Assembly (NCBI RefSeq): GCF_029893635.1
Contig: NZ_JARXYR010000002.1
Span: 3,385,001 to 3,449,000, forward strand
Source of the DNA: Variovorax sp. TBS-050B
Lineage (GTDB): Bacteria; Pseudomonadota; Gammaproteobacteria; Burkholderiales; Burkholderiaceae_C
DNA length: 64,000 bases
Reading direction: 5' to 3'
The notes under the pieces were generated by a model, which had not been told where the DNA came from, did no database searches, and saw only the letters and a program-made list of their open reading frames with translations. This document shows positions 23,634 through 32,037 of the stretch, piece after piece (position 1 is the first letter of the stretch; the number at the start of each line of letters is the position of its first letter). Made by a program: the position numbers and the translations under genes.

Positions 23634-24614
23634 GTGACCTCAAGCATTTCCAGTCCCGCCGCGCACCCCAAGCGCGTCCTGGTCGTCCACTATTCCCAGA
23701 CGGGGCAGCTGTCGAGCGTCGCCGGGCAGATCGTGGCGCCGCTCGCGGCCGACCCCGGGATCTCGGTGCATGTGGAGGTGCTGCGGCCGGCGGCGGAATT
23801 TCCCTTTCCCTGGCCCTTCCTGCGCTTCTTCGACGCCTTTCCGGAGTCGGCGCACATGAAGCCGGCGCCGCTGGCGCCGCTCTCGCTCACGGGCGAGGAG
23901 GACTTCGACCTCGTCATCCTGCCCTACCAGGTCTGGTTCCTCGCTCCGTCGCAGCCGGTGGTGGCCTTCCTGAAGCATCCCGTCGCGGCCCGGCTGCTGC
24001 GCGGCAAGCCCGTGGTCACGGTGATCGCCTGCCGCAACATGTGGCTGCTGGCGCACGAGAAGCTCAAGGGCCTGCTCGACGCGGTGGGCGCACGGCTGAT
24101 CGACAACGTGGTCTTCACCGACCCCGGCCCGACCCTCGCCACCTTCTTCACCACGCCCGCCTGGCTGATCTGGGGCCGCAAGCGCGGCTTCTGGGGCATG
24201 CCCGACGCGGGCCTGAATGCCGCGCAGATCGAGGGCAGCGCCCGTTTCGGCCGCGCCCTGCGCGACGCGCTGCACGAGGACCGGGAGCGCGGCGCCGGTC
24301 CGCTGCTCGCGGGCCTCGGCGCCGTCCGGGCCGATGCGCGGCTGCTCATCAGCGAGAAGGCCGGCACGCGCAGCTTCTTCCTCTGGGGCAAGCTGATCAT
24401 GGCGGCCGGCCGGCCGGGCGCATGGCAGCGCAAGCCGCTGCTGGTGCTCTACGTGCTGTTCCTGCTGGCGCTGATCGTCACCGTGGTGCCGGTGAGCCTG
24501 ACCCTGCAGGCGCTGCTGCGGCCGCTGTTCAAGGGGTGGCTGACTAGAATGACGGCCCATTTCGAGTGCCCTTCGGGCTCGGCCGTGGACCGTGTTCCCC
24601 TTTATGACGACTGA
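23634..24614 (+). CDS. Flavodoxin-fold protein, DarA-like (dialkylresorcinol cluster type)
   Basis: The protein has 326 residues from a GTG start (other starts possible). The N-terminal half looks like a flavodoxin: VLVVHYSQTGQLSSVAGQIV supplies a phosphate-binding loop, and DLVILPYQVWFLAPSQPV a second edge. The C-terminus has one strong membrane helix, LLVLYVLFLLALIVTVVPVS. Proteins like this are annotated DarA and accompany DarB-type ketosynthases in dialkylresorcinol loci, where an oxidising aromatisation step is expected. Here it is the first gene of a nine-gene cluster and overlaps the KAS III gene by 11 nt. The assignment rests on remembered family features, not a search. Confidence 0.7.
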   Translation: MTSSISSPAAHPKRVLVVHYSQTGQLSSVAGQIVAPLAADPGISVHVEVLRPAAEFPFPWPFLRFFDAFPESAHMKPAPLAPLSLTGEEDFDLVILPYQVWFLAPSQPVVAFLKHPVAARLLRGKPVVTVIACRNMWLLAHEKLKGLLDAVGARLIDNVVFTDPGPTLATFFTTPAWLIWGRKRGFWGMPDAGLNAAQIEGSARFGRALRDALHEDRERGAGPLLAGLGAVRADARLLISEKAGTRSFFLWGKLIMAAGRPGAWQRKPLLVLYVLFLLALIVTVVPVSLTLQALLRPLFKGWLTRMTAHFECPSGSAVDRVPLYDD

Positions 24615-25740
24615 AGTCTTCCTGACCCGCACCGCCGCCTTCCTGCCCTTTTCCGCGGTCGGCAACGAAGACATCGAAGAGGTCCTCGGCCGCATCGGCG
24701 GCAAGGCCTCGCGCGCGCGGCGGCTGATCCTGCGCAGCAACGGCATCCGTTCGCGCCACTACGCCATCGACCGCGCCACCGGGCAGCTCGCGATGAGCAA
24801 CGCCCAGCTCACGGCCGAGGCGATCCGCGCGCTCGGCGACGACATCGGCCCGGTCGACTGCCTTGCGACCGGCACCTCGCTGCCCGACCAGCTGATGCCC
24901 AACCATGCGGTCATGGTGCATGGCGAACTGGGCTGGCCCCGGCTCGAGGCGGTGGCCTGCGCCGGCATCTGCCTCGCGGGCGCCGCAGCGCTCAAGCACG
25001 CCTGGCTCTCGGTGCGCGCGGGGGATGCGCAGCGCGCGGTGGCCACGGGCTCGGAACTGGCCTCGGCCGTGATGCGCGGCGACCGCTTCGAGGCCGAGGT
25101 CGAGCACAAGCTCGCGGCGCTCGAGGAGCGGCCCGAGCTCGCGTTCGAGAAGGACTTCCTGCGCTGGATGCTCTCCGACGGCGCCGGCGCCGTGCTGCTC
25201 GAGCGCACGCCGCGCGGGCCGCTGTCGCTGCGCATCGACTGGATCGACCTGTCCTCGGCCGCGCACGAACTGCCGGTCTGCATGTACGCCGGCGGCGACC
25301 GGAACGCCGAGGGCGCCTTCGAAGGCTGGGCCCGCACCGCGCCCGAGGACTGGGCGCGCGCCTCCACCTTCGCCGTGAAGCAGGACGTGCGCCTGCTCAA
25401 CCAGCACATCGTGCGCGCCACCCTCGGCGAGCCCCTCGCCGCGCTGATCGACAAGCGCGCGCTGAAGGCGGCCGAGATCGACTGGTTCCTTCCGCACCTG
25501 TCGTCGAGCTACTTCTTCGAACCCGTGGCCCGCTGCCTCGAGGAGATCGGCTTCGCGATCCCGCGCGAGCGCTGGTTCAGCAACCTGCTGACCAAGGGCA
25601 ACACCGGCTCGGCCTCGCCGTACATCATGCTCGACGAGCTGTTCCGCTCCGGCCGCATCCGGCCGGGCCACCGGCTGCTGATGTTCGTGCCCGAGAGCGG
25701 ACGCTTCTCGAGCGGCTTCATCCACCTGACCGCCGTATAG
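24604..25740 (+). CDS. KAS III-type ketosynthase (DarB-like)
   Basis: The protein has 378 residues. The ketosynthase III triad is visible: Cys119 in EAVACAGICLAGAA, His in WFLPHLSSSYF and Asn in LLTKGNTGSASPYIM. It should catalyse decarboxylative or Claisen-type joining of acyl thioesters. Together with the preceding flavodoxin-like gene it fits the DarA/DarB pair used to mark resorcinol-type clusters, but no DarC, ketoreductase or dehydratase is found nearby, so a normal dialkylresorcinol product is doubtful. The ATG at 24604 lies inside the end of the previous gene. Confidence 0.82.
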   Translation: MTTEVFLTRTAAFLPFSAVGNEDIEEVLGRIGGKASRARRLILRSNGIRSRHYAIDRATGQLAMSNAQLTAEAIRALGDDIGPVDCLATGTSLPDQLMPNHAVMVHGELGWPRLEAVACAGICLAGAAALKHAWLSVRAGDAQRAVATGSELASAVMRGDRFEAEVEHKLAALEERPELAFEKDFLRWMLSDGAGAVLLERTPRGPLSLRIDWIDLSSAAHELPVCMYAGGDRNAEGAFEGWARTAPEDWARASTFAVKQDVRLLNQHIVRATLGEPLAALIDKRALKAAEIDWFLPHLSSSYFFEPVARCLEEIGFAIPRERWFSNLLTKGNTGSASPYIMLDELFRSGRIRPGHRLLMFVPESGRFSSGFIHLTAV

Positions 25741-25742
25741 CC

Positions 25743-26138
25743 ATGGACCTCGACGCCGTTCCCCAGGAGGGCAATGCCACGCTCGACGGGCATTCCAAGC
25801 TCATGTACGCGCGCGACGCCGAGGGCCGCGTGGTCACCACGCGCTCGCGCGGCTGGGAGGCGGAGGAGATCGTCACCAGCCATGCGGTCGACGTGCTGGT
25901 CGAACAGGCCCGGGCCGCCAGGGCGCGCGTTGCGGCCGGGCTCGCGTCGCCGCTCGAATACTGGATGTACGAACGCCGCATGGACGTGGCGCTGCTCTCG
26001 CAGACCAGCGGCTTCTGGCAGTGGCGCGTGCGGCGCCATCTGCAGCCGCGGCACTTCGCGGCGCTCGGTGCGCGCCAGCTCGCGCGCTATGCCGACGCAC
26101 TGGGCCTGCCCGTCGCCACCCTGCGGAGCCTGCCGTGA
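25743..26138 (+). CDS. Small conserved-looking protein of the ketosynthase cluster
   Basis: The protein has 131 residues and starts 2 bp after the KAS III stop. I do not recognise a domain. It is charged and helical (VLVEQARAARARVAAGLASP, LEYWMYERRMDVALLSQTSG) with several Trp and Tyr and no signal peptide or membrane span. Tight coupling on both sides (the next gene starts inside its stop) argues that it is a true gene of the cluster, perhaps a scaffold or small partner of the ketosynthase or BtrH-like protein. Confidence 0.75.
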   Translation: MDLDAVPQEGNATLDGHSKLMYARDAEGRVVTTRSRGWEAEEIVTSHAVDVLVEQARAARARVAAGLASPLEYWMYERRMDVALLSQTSGFWQWRVRRHLQPRHFAALGARQLARYADALGLPVATLRSLP

Positions 26139-27115
26139 ACTTCGAGCACCAGCAAGCGGCGCATTGCGAAAGCGGCGTCATCTCCAGCCTCATGCGCCAC
26201 CACGGCGCGCCGATGACCGAGGCCATGGCCTTCGGCCTCTCGTCGGCGCTGTCGTTCGCGTACCTGCCGTTCATCAAGCTCTCGGGCCTGCCGCTCATCT
26301 CGTACCGCATGCCGCCCAAGGCGATCATCAAGGGCCTGCTGGCGCCGATGGCCGCGCGCTTCCGCTTCGAGACCTTCCGCAGCGCCGAGGCCGGCCAGCA
26401 GCGGCTCGACGCGCTGCTCGCCGACGGCCGGCTCGTCGGCCTGCAGACCTCGGTCTACTGGCTGCCGTACTTCCCGCCCAACATGCGCTTCCACTTCAAC
26501 GCGCACAACCTGCTGGTCTACGGCAAGGAGGGCGACGACTACCTGATCAGCGACCCCGTGTTCGAGGAGCCGGTGCGCTGCGCCAGCGCCGACCTGGCCC
26601 GCGCGCGCTTCGCCAAGGGCGTGCTCGCGCCCAAGGGGCTCATGTACTACCCGGAAGCGATCGAGCGCCAGGCCGTCGCCCCCGACGCGGTGCGCAAGGC
26701 CATCCGCCGCACCGTGCGCACCATGCTCGCGCCGATCCCGATCGTCGGCGTGCGCGGCATGCGCGCCCTCGCCAAGCGCATCGACCGGCTGCCGGTGGGC
26801 GAGGCGCACACGGTGGACTACATCGGCCACGTGGTGCGCATGCAGGAAGAGATCGGCACCGGCGGCGCGGGCTTCCGCTTCATCTACGCGGGCTTCCTGC
26901 AGGAGGCCGCGCAGCTGCTCGACAAGCCGCAACTGCAGCAGATGTCCGAACGGCTGATCGCCATCGGCGACGACTGGCGCGCCTTCGCACTCAAGGCCGC
27001 CCGCATGGTCAAGGGCCGCGAGGCGGTCGATCCGGCGCGGCTCGCGGGGCTGCTGCGCGCGCTGGCGCAGCAGGAAGAGGGCTTTTTCCGCGACCTCAAG
27101 GCGGCTGTCGGCTGA
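26135..27115 (+). CDS. BtrH N-terminal domain protein (putative acyl or peptidyl transferase)
   Basis: The protein has 326 residues, starting at a GTG that overlaps the previous stop. The start matches the BtrH_N mark: His10-Cys11 in QQAAHCESGVISSLMRHHG. The middle contains FHFNAHNLLVYGKEGDDYLI followed by SDPVFEEPV, the second conserved block of papain-like BtrH or C39-like folds. BtrH in butirosin biosynthesis transfers an acyl group from a carrier protein to an amine. With an acyl carrier protein encoded in the same cluster (29518-29793), an analogous release step is a fair inference; the acceptor is unknown. Confidence 0.82.
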   Translation: MNFEHQQAAHCESGVISSLMRHHGAPMTEAMAFGLSSALSFAYLPFIKLSGLPLISYRMPPKAIIKGLLAPMAARFRFETFRSAEAGQQRLDALLADGRLVGLQTSVYWLPYFPPNMRFHFNAHNLLVYGKEGDDYLISDPVFEEPVRCASADLARARFAKGVLAPKGLMYYPEAIERQAVAPDAVRKAIRRTVRTMLAPIPIVGVRGMRALAKRIDRLPVGEAHTVDYIGHVVRMQEEIGTGGAGFRFIYAGFLQEAAQLLDKPQLQQMSERLIAIGDDWRAFALKAARMVKGREAVDPARLAGLLRALAQQEEGFFRDLKAAVG

Positions 27116-27160
27116 AATGGGGTTTTGTCTGTCGATGTGGCGTGGAGCTTCGGGGCGCGT

Positions 27161-27383
27161 GCCCAGGCCACCGGGTGCTCCCCTCCGCGAATGTCCCCCG
27201 CCTTCGGCTCCTCCTTTATTTCGCTGCGGGGAGCACCCGGTGCCCTGGGCACAGGGCACGCTCGTGGTTTGCGGCCGATCAACGAGTGCTCTGATCCGCT
27301 CCCGTCGATGGTGGGCTCCCCGCAGCGAAATAAAGGAGGAGGCCGCAGGCCGGGGGACATTCGCGGAGGGGAGCCCACCATCG
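27161..27383. repeat. Composite structured repeat, copy 2 (two inverted stem-loop units)
   Basis: Unit 2a: arms 27161-27183 and 27228-27250 pair over 23 positions with one mismatch, with inner hairpin GCC-TTC-GGC at 27200-27208. Unit 2b, inverted: arms CGATGGTGGGCTCCCC (27306-27321) and GGGGAGCCCACCATCG (27368-27383) pair perfectly, with inner hairpin GGCC-GCA-GGCC at 27341-27351. The loops carry the same core as 20078-20296, while the arms are different. The spacer holds GGTTTGCGGCCGATCAACGAG, the reverse complement of the copy 1 spacer motif with few changes, so the whole composite is inverted relative to copy 1. It fills the gap between the BtrH-like gene and the ABC ATPase gene. Confidence 0.85.
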
Positions 27384-27491
27384 GCGGGGGCGCGCCCCGA
27401 ACAGCAGCCCCCAGAACACCAGCGCCAAGCACAACGGCACCCCGCGCCATGCTCGAACTGAAGCGCCTGGGCCACCGCTACCCCCACGCCG

Positions 27492-28358
27492 ATGCCCCCC
27501 GCACTCGACGAAGTCTCGCTCGCGGTGCCCAGGGGCTCCGTCATGGGCCTGCTCGGTCCCAATGGCGCGGGCAAGACCACGCTCATCTCGCATCTGTCGG
27601 GCGCGCTCCACGTCCAGTCCGGCGAGATCCGCATCGACGGTCAGCCGCTCGATCAGGTGCGCGCCAAGACCCCCACACGCATCGCCGTCGCGCCGCAGGA
27701 GCATGCCTTCTATCCCATGCTCAGCGTCGCCGAGAACCTCGCTTGCTTCGCCGCGGCCGGCCGGCTTTCCGGCGCACGCAAGAAGGCGCGCATCGACGAC
27801 TGCATGCGCTTCGCCCAGCTCGAAGCCTTCGCCGGCGTGCGCGCCGAGCGCCTCTCCGGCGGCCTCAAGCGCAGGCTCAACCTCGCCATCGCGCTCCTGC
27901 CCGAGCCCGAACTCATGCTGTTCGACGAGCCCACCGTCGGCGTCGATCCGCAATCGCGCGCCTTCATCCTCGACGCCATCAAGAGCCTCGCGCAGCAGGG
28001 CGCGGCCGTCGTCTACGCCTCGCACTACATGGAGGAGGTCGAGGCCATCGCCGACCGCGTCGCCATCCTCGACCGCGGCCGCGTGCTGCGCGAAGGACCG
28101 CTCGACGCGCTGCTGTCCAAAAGCGCCATGCTGCTCACGCTCGCCGCCGACGGTCTCGATTCCGCCATGCTCGCGCGCTTCGGCACCGTGGAAGAGGGCG
28201 GCGTGCACTGGCGCGTGCATCTGAACGAAGGCGTCGGCCCCGCGCCGGTGCTCGCCGCGCTCGAGGCCGAGGGCATCGCCGTGCGCCATGCCGAATTCGG
28301 CCGGCACGACCTCGAGCAGCTCTTCATGACGCTCACCCACCGCTCGCTGCGCGACTGA
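27492..28358 (+). CDS. ABC exporter ATPase (N-terminus displaced by a one-base frameshift)
   Basis: The intact frame gives 288 residues with Walker A GPNGAGKTTLI, signature LSGGLKRRLNLAIAL, Walker B LMLFDEPTVGVDPQ and H-loop VYASHYMEE, an ABC-2 exporter ATPase. It starts MPPALDEVSLAVPRG with no ribosome site. Another ATG at 27449, one frame off, encodes MLELKRLGHRYPHADAP, exactly the missing first strand of such ATPases. Removing one C from the six-C run at about 27485-27490 would join them into DAPALDEV. So the native gene is probably 27449-28358 with a +1 shift. It works with the permease 6 bp downstream. Confidence 0.85.
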   Translation: MPPALDEVSLAVPRGSVMGLLGPNGAGKTTLISHLSGALHVQSGEIRIDGQPLDQVRAKTPTRIAVAPQEHAFYPMLSVAENLACFAAAGRLSGARKKARIDDCMRFAQLEAFAGVRAERLSGGLKRRLNLAIALLPEPELMLFDEPTVGVDPQSRAFILDAIKSLAQQGAAVVYASHYMEEVEAIADRVAILDRGRVLREGPLDALLSKSAMLLTLAADGLDSAMLARFGTVEEGGVHWRVHLNEGVGPAPVLAALEAEGIAVRHAEFGRHDLEQLFMTLTHRSLRD

Positions 28359-28363
28359 GGCCC

Positions 28364-29521
28364 ATGCTGATCGCGCTCATCAGGAAGGAACTGCTCGCCC
28401 TCGTGCGCGACATGCACGGCCTCGCGGCGCTGTTCCTGATGCCGATGGTCTTCATCGTGCTGATGTCGCTGACCCTGAAGGACATCTACCGCCCGCCGCT
28501 CGCCGAGCTGCGCTATGCCGTCGACATGCGCGACACCGGCACGCCCGCGCAATGGCTGCGGCAGCTCTGGCAGCGCAGCCATGGCACGCCGCAGCCGCTG
28601 GGCGCCGACTGGCAGGAGCGGCTGCGCAGCGGAAGCCTCAAGTACGTGATCGTGCTCGAACCGGGCCTGTCCGAAGAGCTCGAATCGGCCGCGCTCCCGA
28701 CGCGCGCGCACATCCGCCTGCTCGCCGAACCCGGCATCGACGCCAACCTCTTCAACGCCGTGCGCGCCGAACTCATCGGCGCGTCGGGCGAACTCAAGGC
28801 CCGGCTCGCGCTTGCCGTACCCGGCACCGCCAGCCCGCCGCCGGACGCCTCCATCCAGGCGCTGGTGCATGCCGAGCGCCACGCCACCAGCGGACCGCGG
28901 CCCACCTCGGTGCAGCAGAACGTGCCGGCCTGGCTGGTGTTCGGCATGTTCTTCGTGGTGGCCTCGCTCTCGAGCCTGTTCGTGCAGGAGCGCGGTTCCG
29001 GCGCGCTCGGGCGGCTGCGCAGCCTCGGCGTGTCGCGCACCATGCTGCTGCTGTCGAAGGCGCTGCCGTACCTCGGCGTGAATGCGCTGCAGGCGGCGCT
29101 GATGCTCGCCGCCGGCATCTGGCTGATGCCGCTGCTCGGCGGCGACGCGCTCTCGCTCGCCGGCATCCACTGGGGCGCGCTCGCGGTCGCGCTCGCCGCC
29201 GTGAGCCTGGCCGCGGTCAGCCTCTCGCTGGCGATCGCCTGCGCGGTGCGCAGCCACGCGCAGGCCGCGACCATCGGGCCGATGGTCAACGTGCTGATGG
29301 CGGCGGCCGGCGGCATCATGGTGCCGAAGTTCGTCATGCCGGGCTTCATGCAGCGCGTGGTCGAGGTGTCGCCGATGAACTGGGGCCTGGAGGCGCTGCT
29401 CACGGTGCTGCTGCGCGGCGGCACCGTGGCCGACACGCTGCCGCAGGTCGGCCGGCTCGTGCTGTTCGCGGCCGCCATGTTCCTGCTCGCCGTTCTCCTG
29501 TTTCGCAGACCCGCAACGTGA
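28364..29521 (+). CDS. ABC-2 type exporter permease
   Basis: The protein has 385 residues. One N-terminal span (LAALFLMPMVFIVLMSLTL) is followed by a large extracytoplasmic region of about 150 residues, then five spans starting VPAWLVFGMFFVVASLSSLF, the YhhJ/NatB-like layout. The segment VQERGSGALGRLRSLGVSRT is the usual cytoplasmic coupling loop. It should form the membrane part of an exporter with the preceding ATPase, probably moving the cluster's product or a lipid-like intermediate across the inner membrane. The stop overlaps the acyl carrier protein start. Confidence 0.88.
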   Translation: MLIALIRKELLALVRDMHGLAALFLMPMVFIVLMSLTLKDIYRPPLAELRYAVDMRDTGTPAQWLRQLWQRSHGTPQPLGADWQERLRSGSLKYVIVLEPGLSEELESAALPTRAHIRLLAEPGIDANLFNAVRAELIGASGELKARLALAVPGTASPPPDASIQALVHAERHATSGPRPTSVQQNVPAWLVFGMFFVVASLSSLFVQERGSGALGRLRSLGVSRTMLLLSKALPYLGVNALQAALMLAAGIWLMPLLGGDALSLAGIHWGALAVALAAVSLAAVSLSLAIACAVRSHAQAATIGPMVNVLMAAAGGIMVPKFVMPGFMQRVVEVSPMNWGLEALLTVLLRGGTVADTLPQVGRLVLFAAAMFLLAVLLFRRPAT

Positions 29522-29793
29522 CCGCTTCCGTCTCCCCCGAATTCATCGCCGGCCTGAAGGCCATGGTGCTCGAAGCCGTCGAGAAGGAGGCGCCGCCCGG
29601 CGGCCTCGGCGACGACGAGCCGCTGTTCGGCCCCGAGGCCCGGCTCGACCTCGACTCGCTCGACGCGCTGCAGGTGTCGATGGCGATCCAGCAGCGCTTC
29701 GGCGTGCGCATGCCCGACAGCAAGGAGACGCGCCGCGCGCTGACATCGATCGCGCACCTCGCACGGCATCTCGCGCAAGCGGGCAAGGCATGA
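29518..29793 (+). CDS. Acyl carrier protein
   Basis: The protein has 91 residues from a GTG overlapping the permease stop (GTGA). The phosphopantetheine site is Ser47 in ARLDLDSLDALQVSMAIQ, with the normal helix II continuation and an acidic body. It is longer than AcpP and belongs to a specialised pathway rather than housekeeping fatty acid synthesis. Neighbouring ketosynthases (24604-25740 and 29790-30872) and the BtrH-like transferase are its likely partners. The stop overlaps the next ketosynthase start by 4 nt. Confidence 0.88.
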   Translation: MTASVSPEFIAGLKAMVLEAVEKEAPPGGLGDDEPLFGPEARLDLDSLDALQVSMAIQQRFGVRMPDSKETRRALTSIAHLARHLAQAGKA

Positions 29794-30872
29794 GCCTCGC
29801 GCCGGTTCATCTGGCGGGCACCGGCCTGGCCTGCGCGCTCGGCGGCGACCTGCGCGCGGCCGTGGCCGCGCTGCGCCGCGGCGGCGTGCGGCCCGAACCG
29901 GTGCGCATCTCGCCCGAGGTGCAGTGGCCGGTCTACCGGCTCCCTGCCGGCGAGGGCGACTGGCGGGCGCGGCTCGTGCGCACGGTGCGCGCGGTGGCCG
30001 CGGAAGCCGGCGTGGACGATGCGGCGCGCGATGCGCCGCTCTTCGTGGCCTCGTCCTCGCTCGACGTCGGCGAGATGGAACAGGTGCCGCCGGCCGCGCG
30101 CTTCGGCGGCGACTTCGACGACTTCGCGGACATCGTCGCGCACGCGCTCGACTGGCGCGGGCCGGTCTTCACGGTCTCGACCGCCTGCACCTCGGCCTTC
30201 AACGCGGTGTTCGCGGCCTGCGACCTGCTGCGTGCCGGCGAAGCCGCCGAGGCGCTGGTGATCGGCGCCGAGCTCGGCAACCGCTTCACGGTGGCGGGCT
30301 TCGGCGCGATGCAGCTGCTGTCGCCTGATGCCGCGCGGCCTTTCGGCGCCGCGCGCAACGGCCTGGTGCTCGGCGAGGCCGTGGCCGCGCTGCGGCTCGC
30401 GCGCGCACCGGCGGGGCGCTGGCGCATCGCGGGCGGCGCCAACGTGGTGGACGGGCGCAATCCCTCGGGCGCCGAGGCAAGCGCGGTGCGCGCGATGTGC
30501 GAGGGCGCGCTCGCGCAGGCCGGGCTGGCCACCGCCGACGTCGACCTCGTCAAGGTCCAGGCCGCCGGCGGCCCGGCGAACGATGCGATCGAGGCCGAGG
30601 CGCTGAAGCAGCTGTTCGGCACGCTGCCGCCGCTGGTCTCGCTCAAGGCGCAGATCGGCCACACGCTCGGCGCCTCGGGCGCGGCCGAGCTCGCATTGCT
30701 GCTGGCCTGCATCGAAGCCGGCGCATGGCCGCGCGCGGAGCACGCGCTCGATGCTGGGCTCGGCGTGGCGCTCGCGGCCGAGGCGCCCGCGCGGCTGCGC
30801 CATCTGCTGCTCAATCTCGTGGGCTTCGGCGGCGGGCATGCCGCGCTGCTGCTCGCGGGGGACCACGCATGA
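29790..30872 (+). CDS. FabF-like ketosynthase with altered active site
   Basis: The protein has 360 residues, a little shorter than FabF (about 410). The nucleophile is Cys133 in VSTACTSAFNAV. Lys286 and the second His291 are in SLKAQIGHTLGASGAAEL. The first catalytic His of the HGTGT motif is absent: VQAAGGPANDAIEAEA has Ala259 at that place. That loss should weaken decarboxylative condensation, so it may act as a chain-length-factor-like partner, an acyltransferase, or use a changed mechanism. It is coupled to the acyl carrier protein upstream and to a small protein downstream by ATGA overlaps. Confidence 0.82.
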   Translation: MSLAPVHLAGTGLACALGGDLRAAVAALRRGGVRPEPVRISPEVQWPVYRLPAGEGDWRARLVRTVRAVAAEAGVDDAARDAPLFVASSSLDVGEMEQVPPAARFGGDFDDFADIVAHALDWRGPVFTVSTACTSAFNAVFAACDLLRAGEAAEALVIGAELGNRFTVAGFGAMQLLSPDAARPFGAARNGLVLGEAVAALRLARAPAGRWRIAGGANVVDGRNPSGAEASAVRAMCEGALAQAGLATADVDLVKVQAAGGPANDAIEAEALKQLFGTLPPLVSLKAQIGHTLGASGAAELALLLACIEAGAWPRAEHALDAGLGVALAAEAPARLRHLLLNLVGFGGGHAALLLAGDHA

Positions 30873-31378
30873 CGATCGACGACCTCGACCTTGCGGGCTG
30901 GCGCACCCTTGCGCACGTGGGCGCCGACGCGCTGCCCGAGGACTGGCGCGACCGCCTCGCCGCGCGGCTCGGCCAGCGGCCGCGGCGCGTGGGCCTGTGG
31001 ACCGAACTCGCGATGTACGGCGCGCGCCGCTGCCTCGACGCGGCCGGCGAAGCCGCGCTGCCGGCCGGCGCACGCCTGCGCGCGACCAGCCTGCGCGGGC
31101 CGCTGGGCGCGATGCAGGCGGGCCTGGCGCAGCTCGACGCGGGCATGCCGATGCCCTTCACCTTCATGCAGGGCCAGCCCGCGCTGATGCTCGCGGAGGT
31201 CGGACGCTGCCTCGGCTGGCAGGGCGATGCGAGTTTCATGCTCGGGCGCGAGGCCCGTCGGCTGCCGCGGCTCGCGGCGCACGGCACGGGCGCCGCGGGG
31301 CTGCTTTTCGGCGTGGTGGAGGAGGGGCGCGAGGGCGAGGCCGCGCGCTCCGAATGGTGGCGCCTCGTGCCCGCCTGA
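30869..31378 (+). CDS. Small protein paired with the ketosynthase (KS-like accessory)
   Basis: The protein has 169 residues and starts in the stop of the ketosynthase gene. I do not recognise a confident domain. Segments such as GLWTELAMYGARRCLDAAGE, RATSLRGPLGAMQAGL and GMPMPFTFMQGQPALMLAEV recall the N-terminal part of beta-ketoacyl synthases (the TATCAS/FIxTQP region), but no active Cys is evident. It may be a non-catalytic partner that completes the short, altered ketosynthase upstream. It ends the cluster, 7 bp from a convergent gene. Confidence 0.7.
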   Translation: MTIDDLDLAGWRTLAHVGADALPEDWRDRLAARLGQRPRRVGLWTELAMYGARRCLDAAGEAALPAGARLRATSLRGPLGAMQAGLAQLDAGMPMPFTFMQGQPALMLAEVGRCLGWQGDASFMLGREARRLPRLAAHGTGAAGLLFGVVEEGREGEAARSEWWRLVPA

Positions 31379-31385
31379 ACGGGCT

Positions 31386-32021
31386 TCAGCCGAGCGCCGC
31401 GATCGAGCGCGCGAGGTTGGCGCGCGCCCGGTCTTCGAGCAGTGCGTGCATGCGCGGCGTGGCATAGATCGCCGGGCGCGCAAGGAAGCGCTGCAGAATC
31501 TCCCGGCGCCGCGGCCGGCGCACCTCGGGCGGCACGAAGCCGTATTCCGCATGCACCTGGCGCTCGTACTCGACGAAGCGCGCGGGCTCGGCGCCGAGAA
31601 TCGAAAGATCGATGTCGATCAGCAGCTCGGCATCGCGCCCCACCGGCACCGCATCGTGCCGCGTTGCCATCACCAGCGCATGCACGCGCGCGGCCGCCTC
31701 GGGCGCTACGCCGGCGGCGTGCATCGCGTCGCGCGCCCAGTCGGCGCTCTTCGCCTCGTTGTCGTGCGCATGCACGTCGTAGACCGCGTCGTGGAACCAG
31801 AGTGCGATCGCGACTTCGGCGGGGCGTTCGGCCTGGGCCTTTTCGCGCTCGAACCAGGCCAGGCATTCGCCGAGGTGCTGCAGCGTGTGGTAGTGGCGCT
31901 GCGGCTCGGTGTAGCGGCGTTCGATCTCCGCGCGCAGCGCCTCGTCGACCGCAACGACGCCGAGCGCGCGCCAGGCCGCTTGCCAGTTGGCGCGCCGGGC
32001 ATCGGGGGCGAGCGGCTGCAT
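31386..32021 (-). CDS. HD-superfamily metal-dependent phosphohydrolase
   Basis: The protein has 211 residues. The HD motif set is visible: RHYHTLQHLGECLAWF gives the first His, ALWFHDAVYDVHAHDNEAKS gives the HD pair, and LIDIDLSILG the last Asp. The pattern matches the predicted HD phosphohydrolases sometimes carrying the misleading name NMDA-receptor subunit in databases. The substrate is unknown, perhaps a nucleotide. It is 16 bp downstream of mltB on the same strand and convergent with the biosynthetic cluster. Confidence 0.85.
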   Translation of the reverse strand: MQPLAPDARRANWQAAWRALGVVAVDEALRAEIERRYTEPQRHYHTLQHLGECLAWFEREKAQAERPAEVAIALWFHDAVYDVHAHDNEAKSADWARDAMHAAGVAPEAAARVHALVMATRHDAVPVGRDAELLIDIDLSILGAEPARFVEYERQVHAEYGFVPPEVRRPRRREILQRFLARPAIYATPRMHALLEDRARANLARSIAALG

Positions 32022-32037
32022 GACGGTCGCGCGCGGG

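Noticed and set aside
27125..29521. A single 798-codon plus-strand frame that would fuse the repeat, the ATPase start and the permease
   Set aside because: Its middle is arginine-rich shadow sequence; the true ATPase lies in the adjacent frame and the permease has its own start at 28364.
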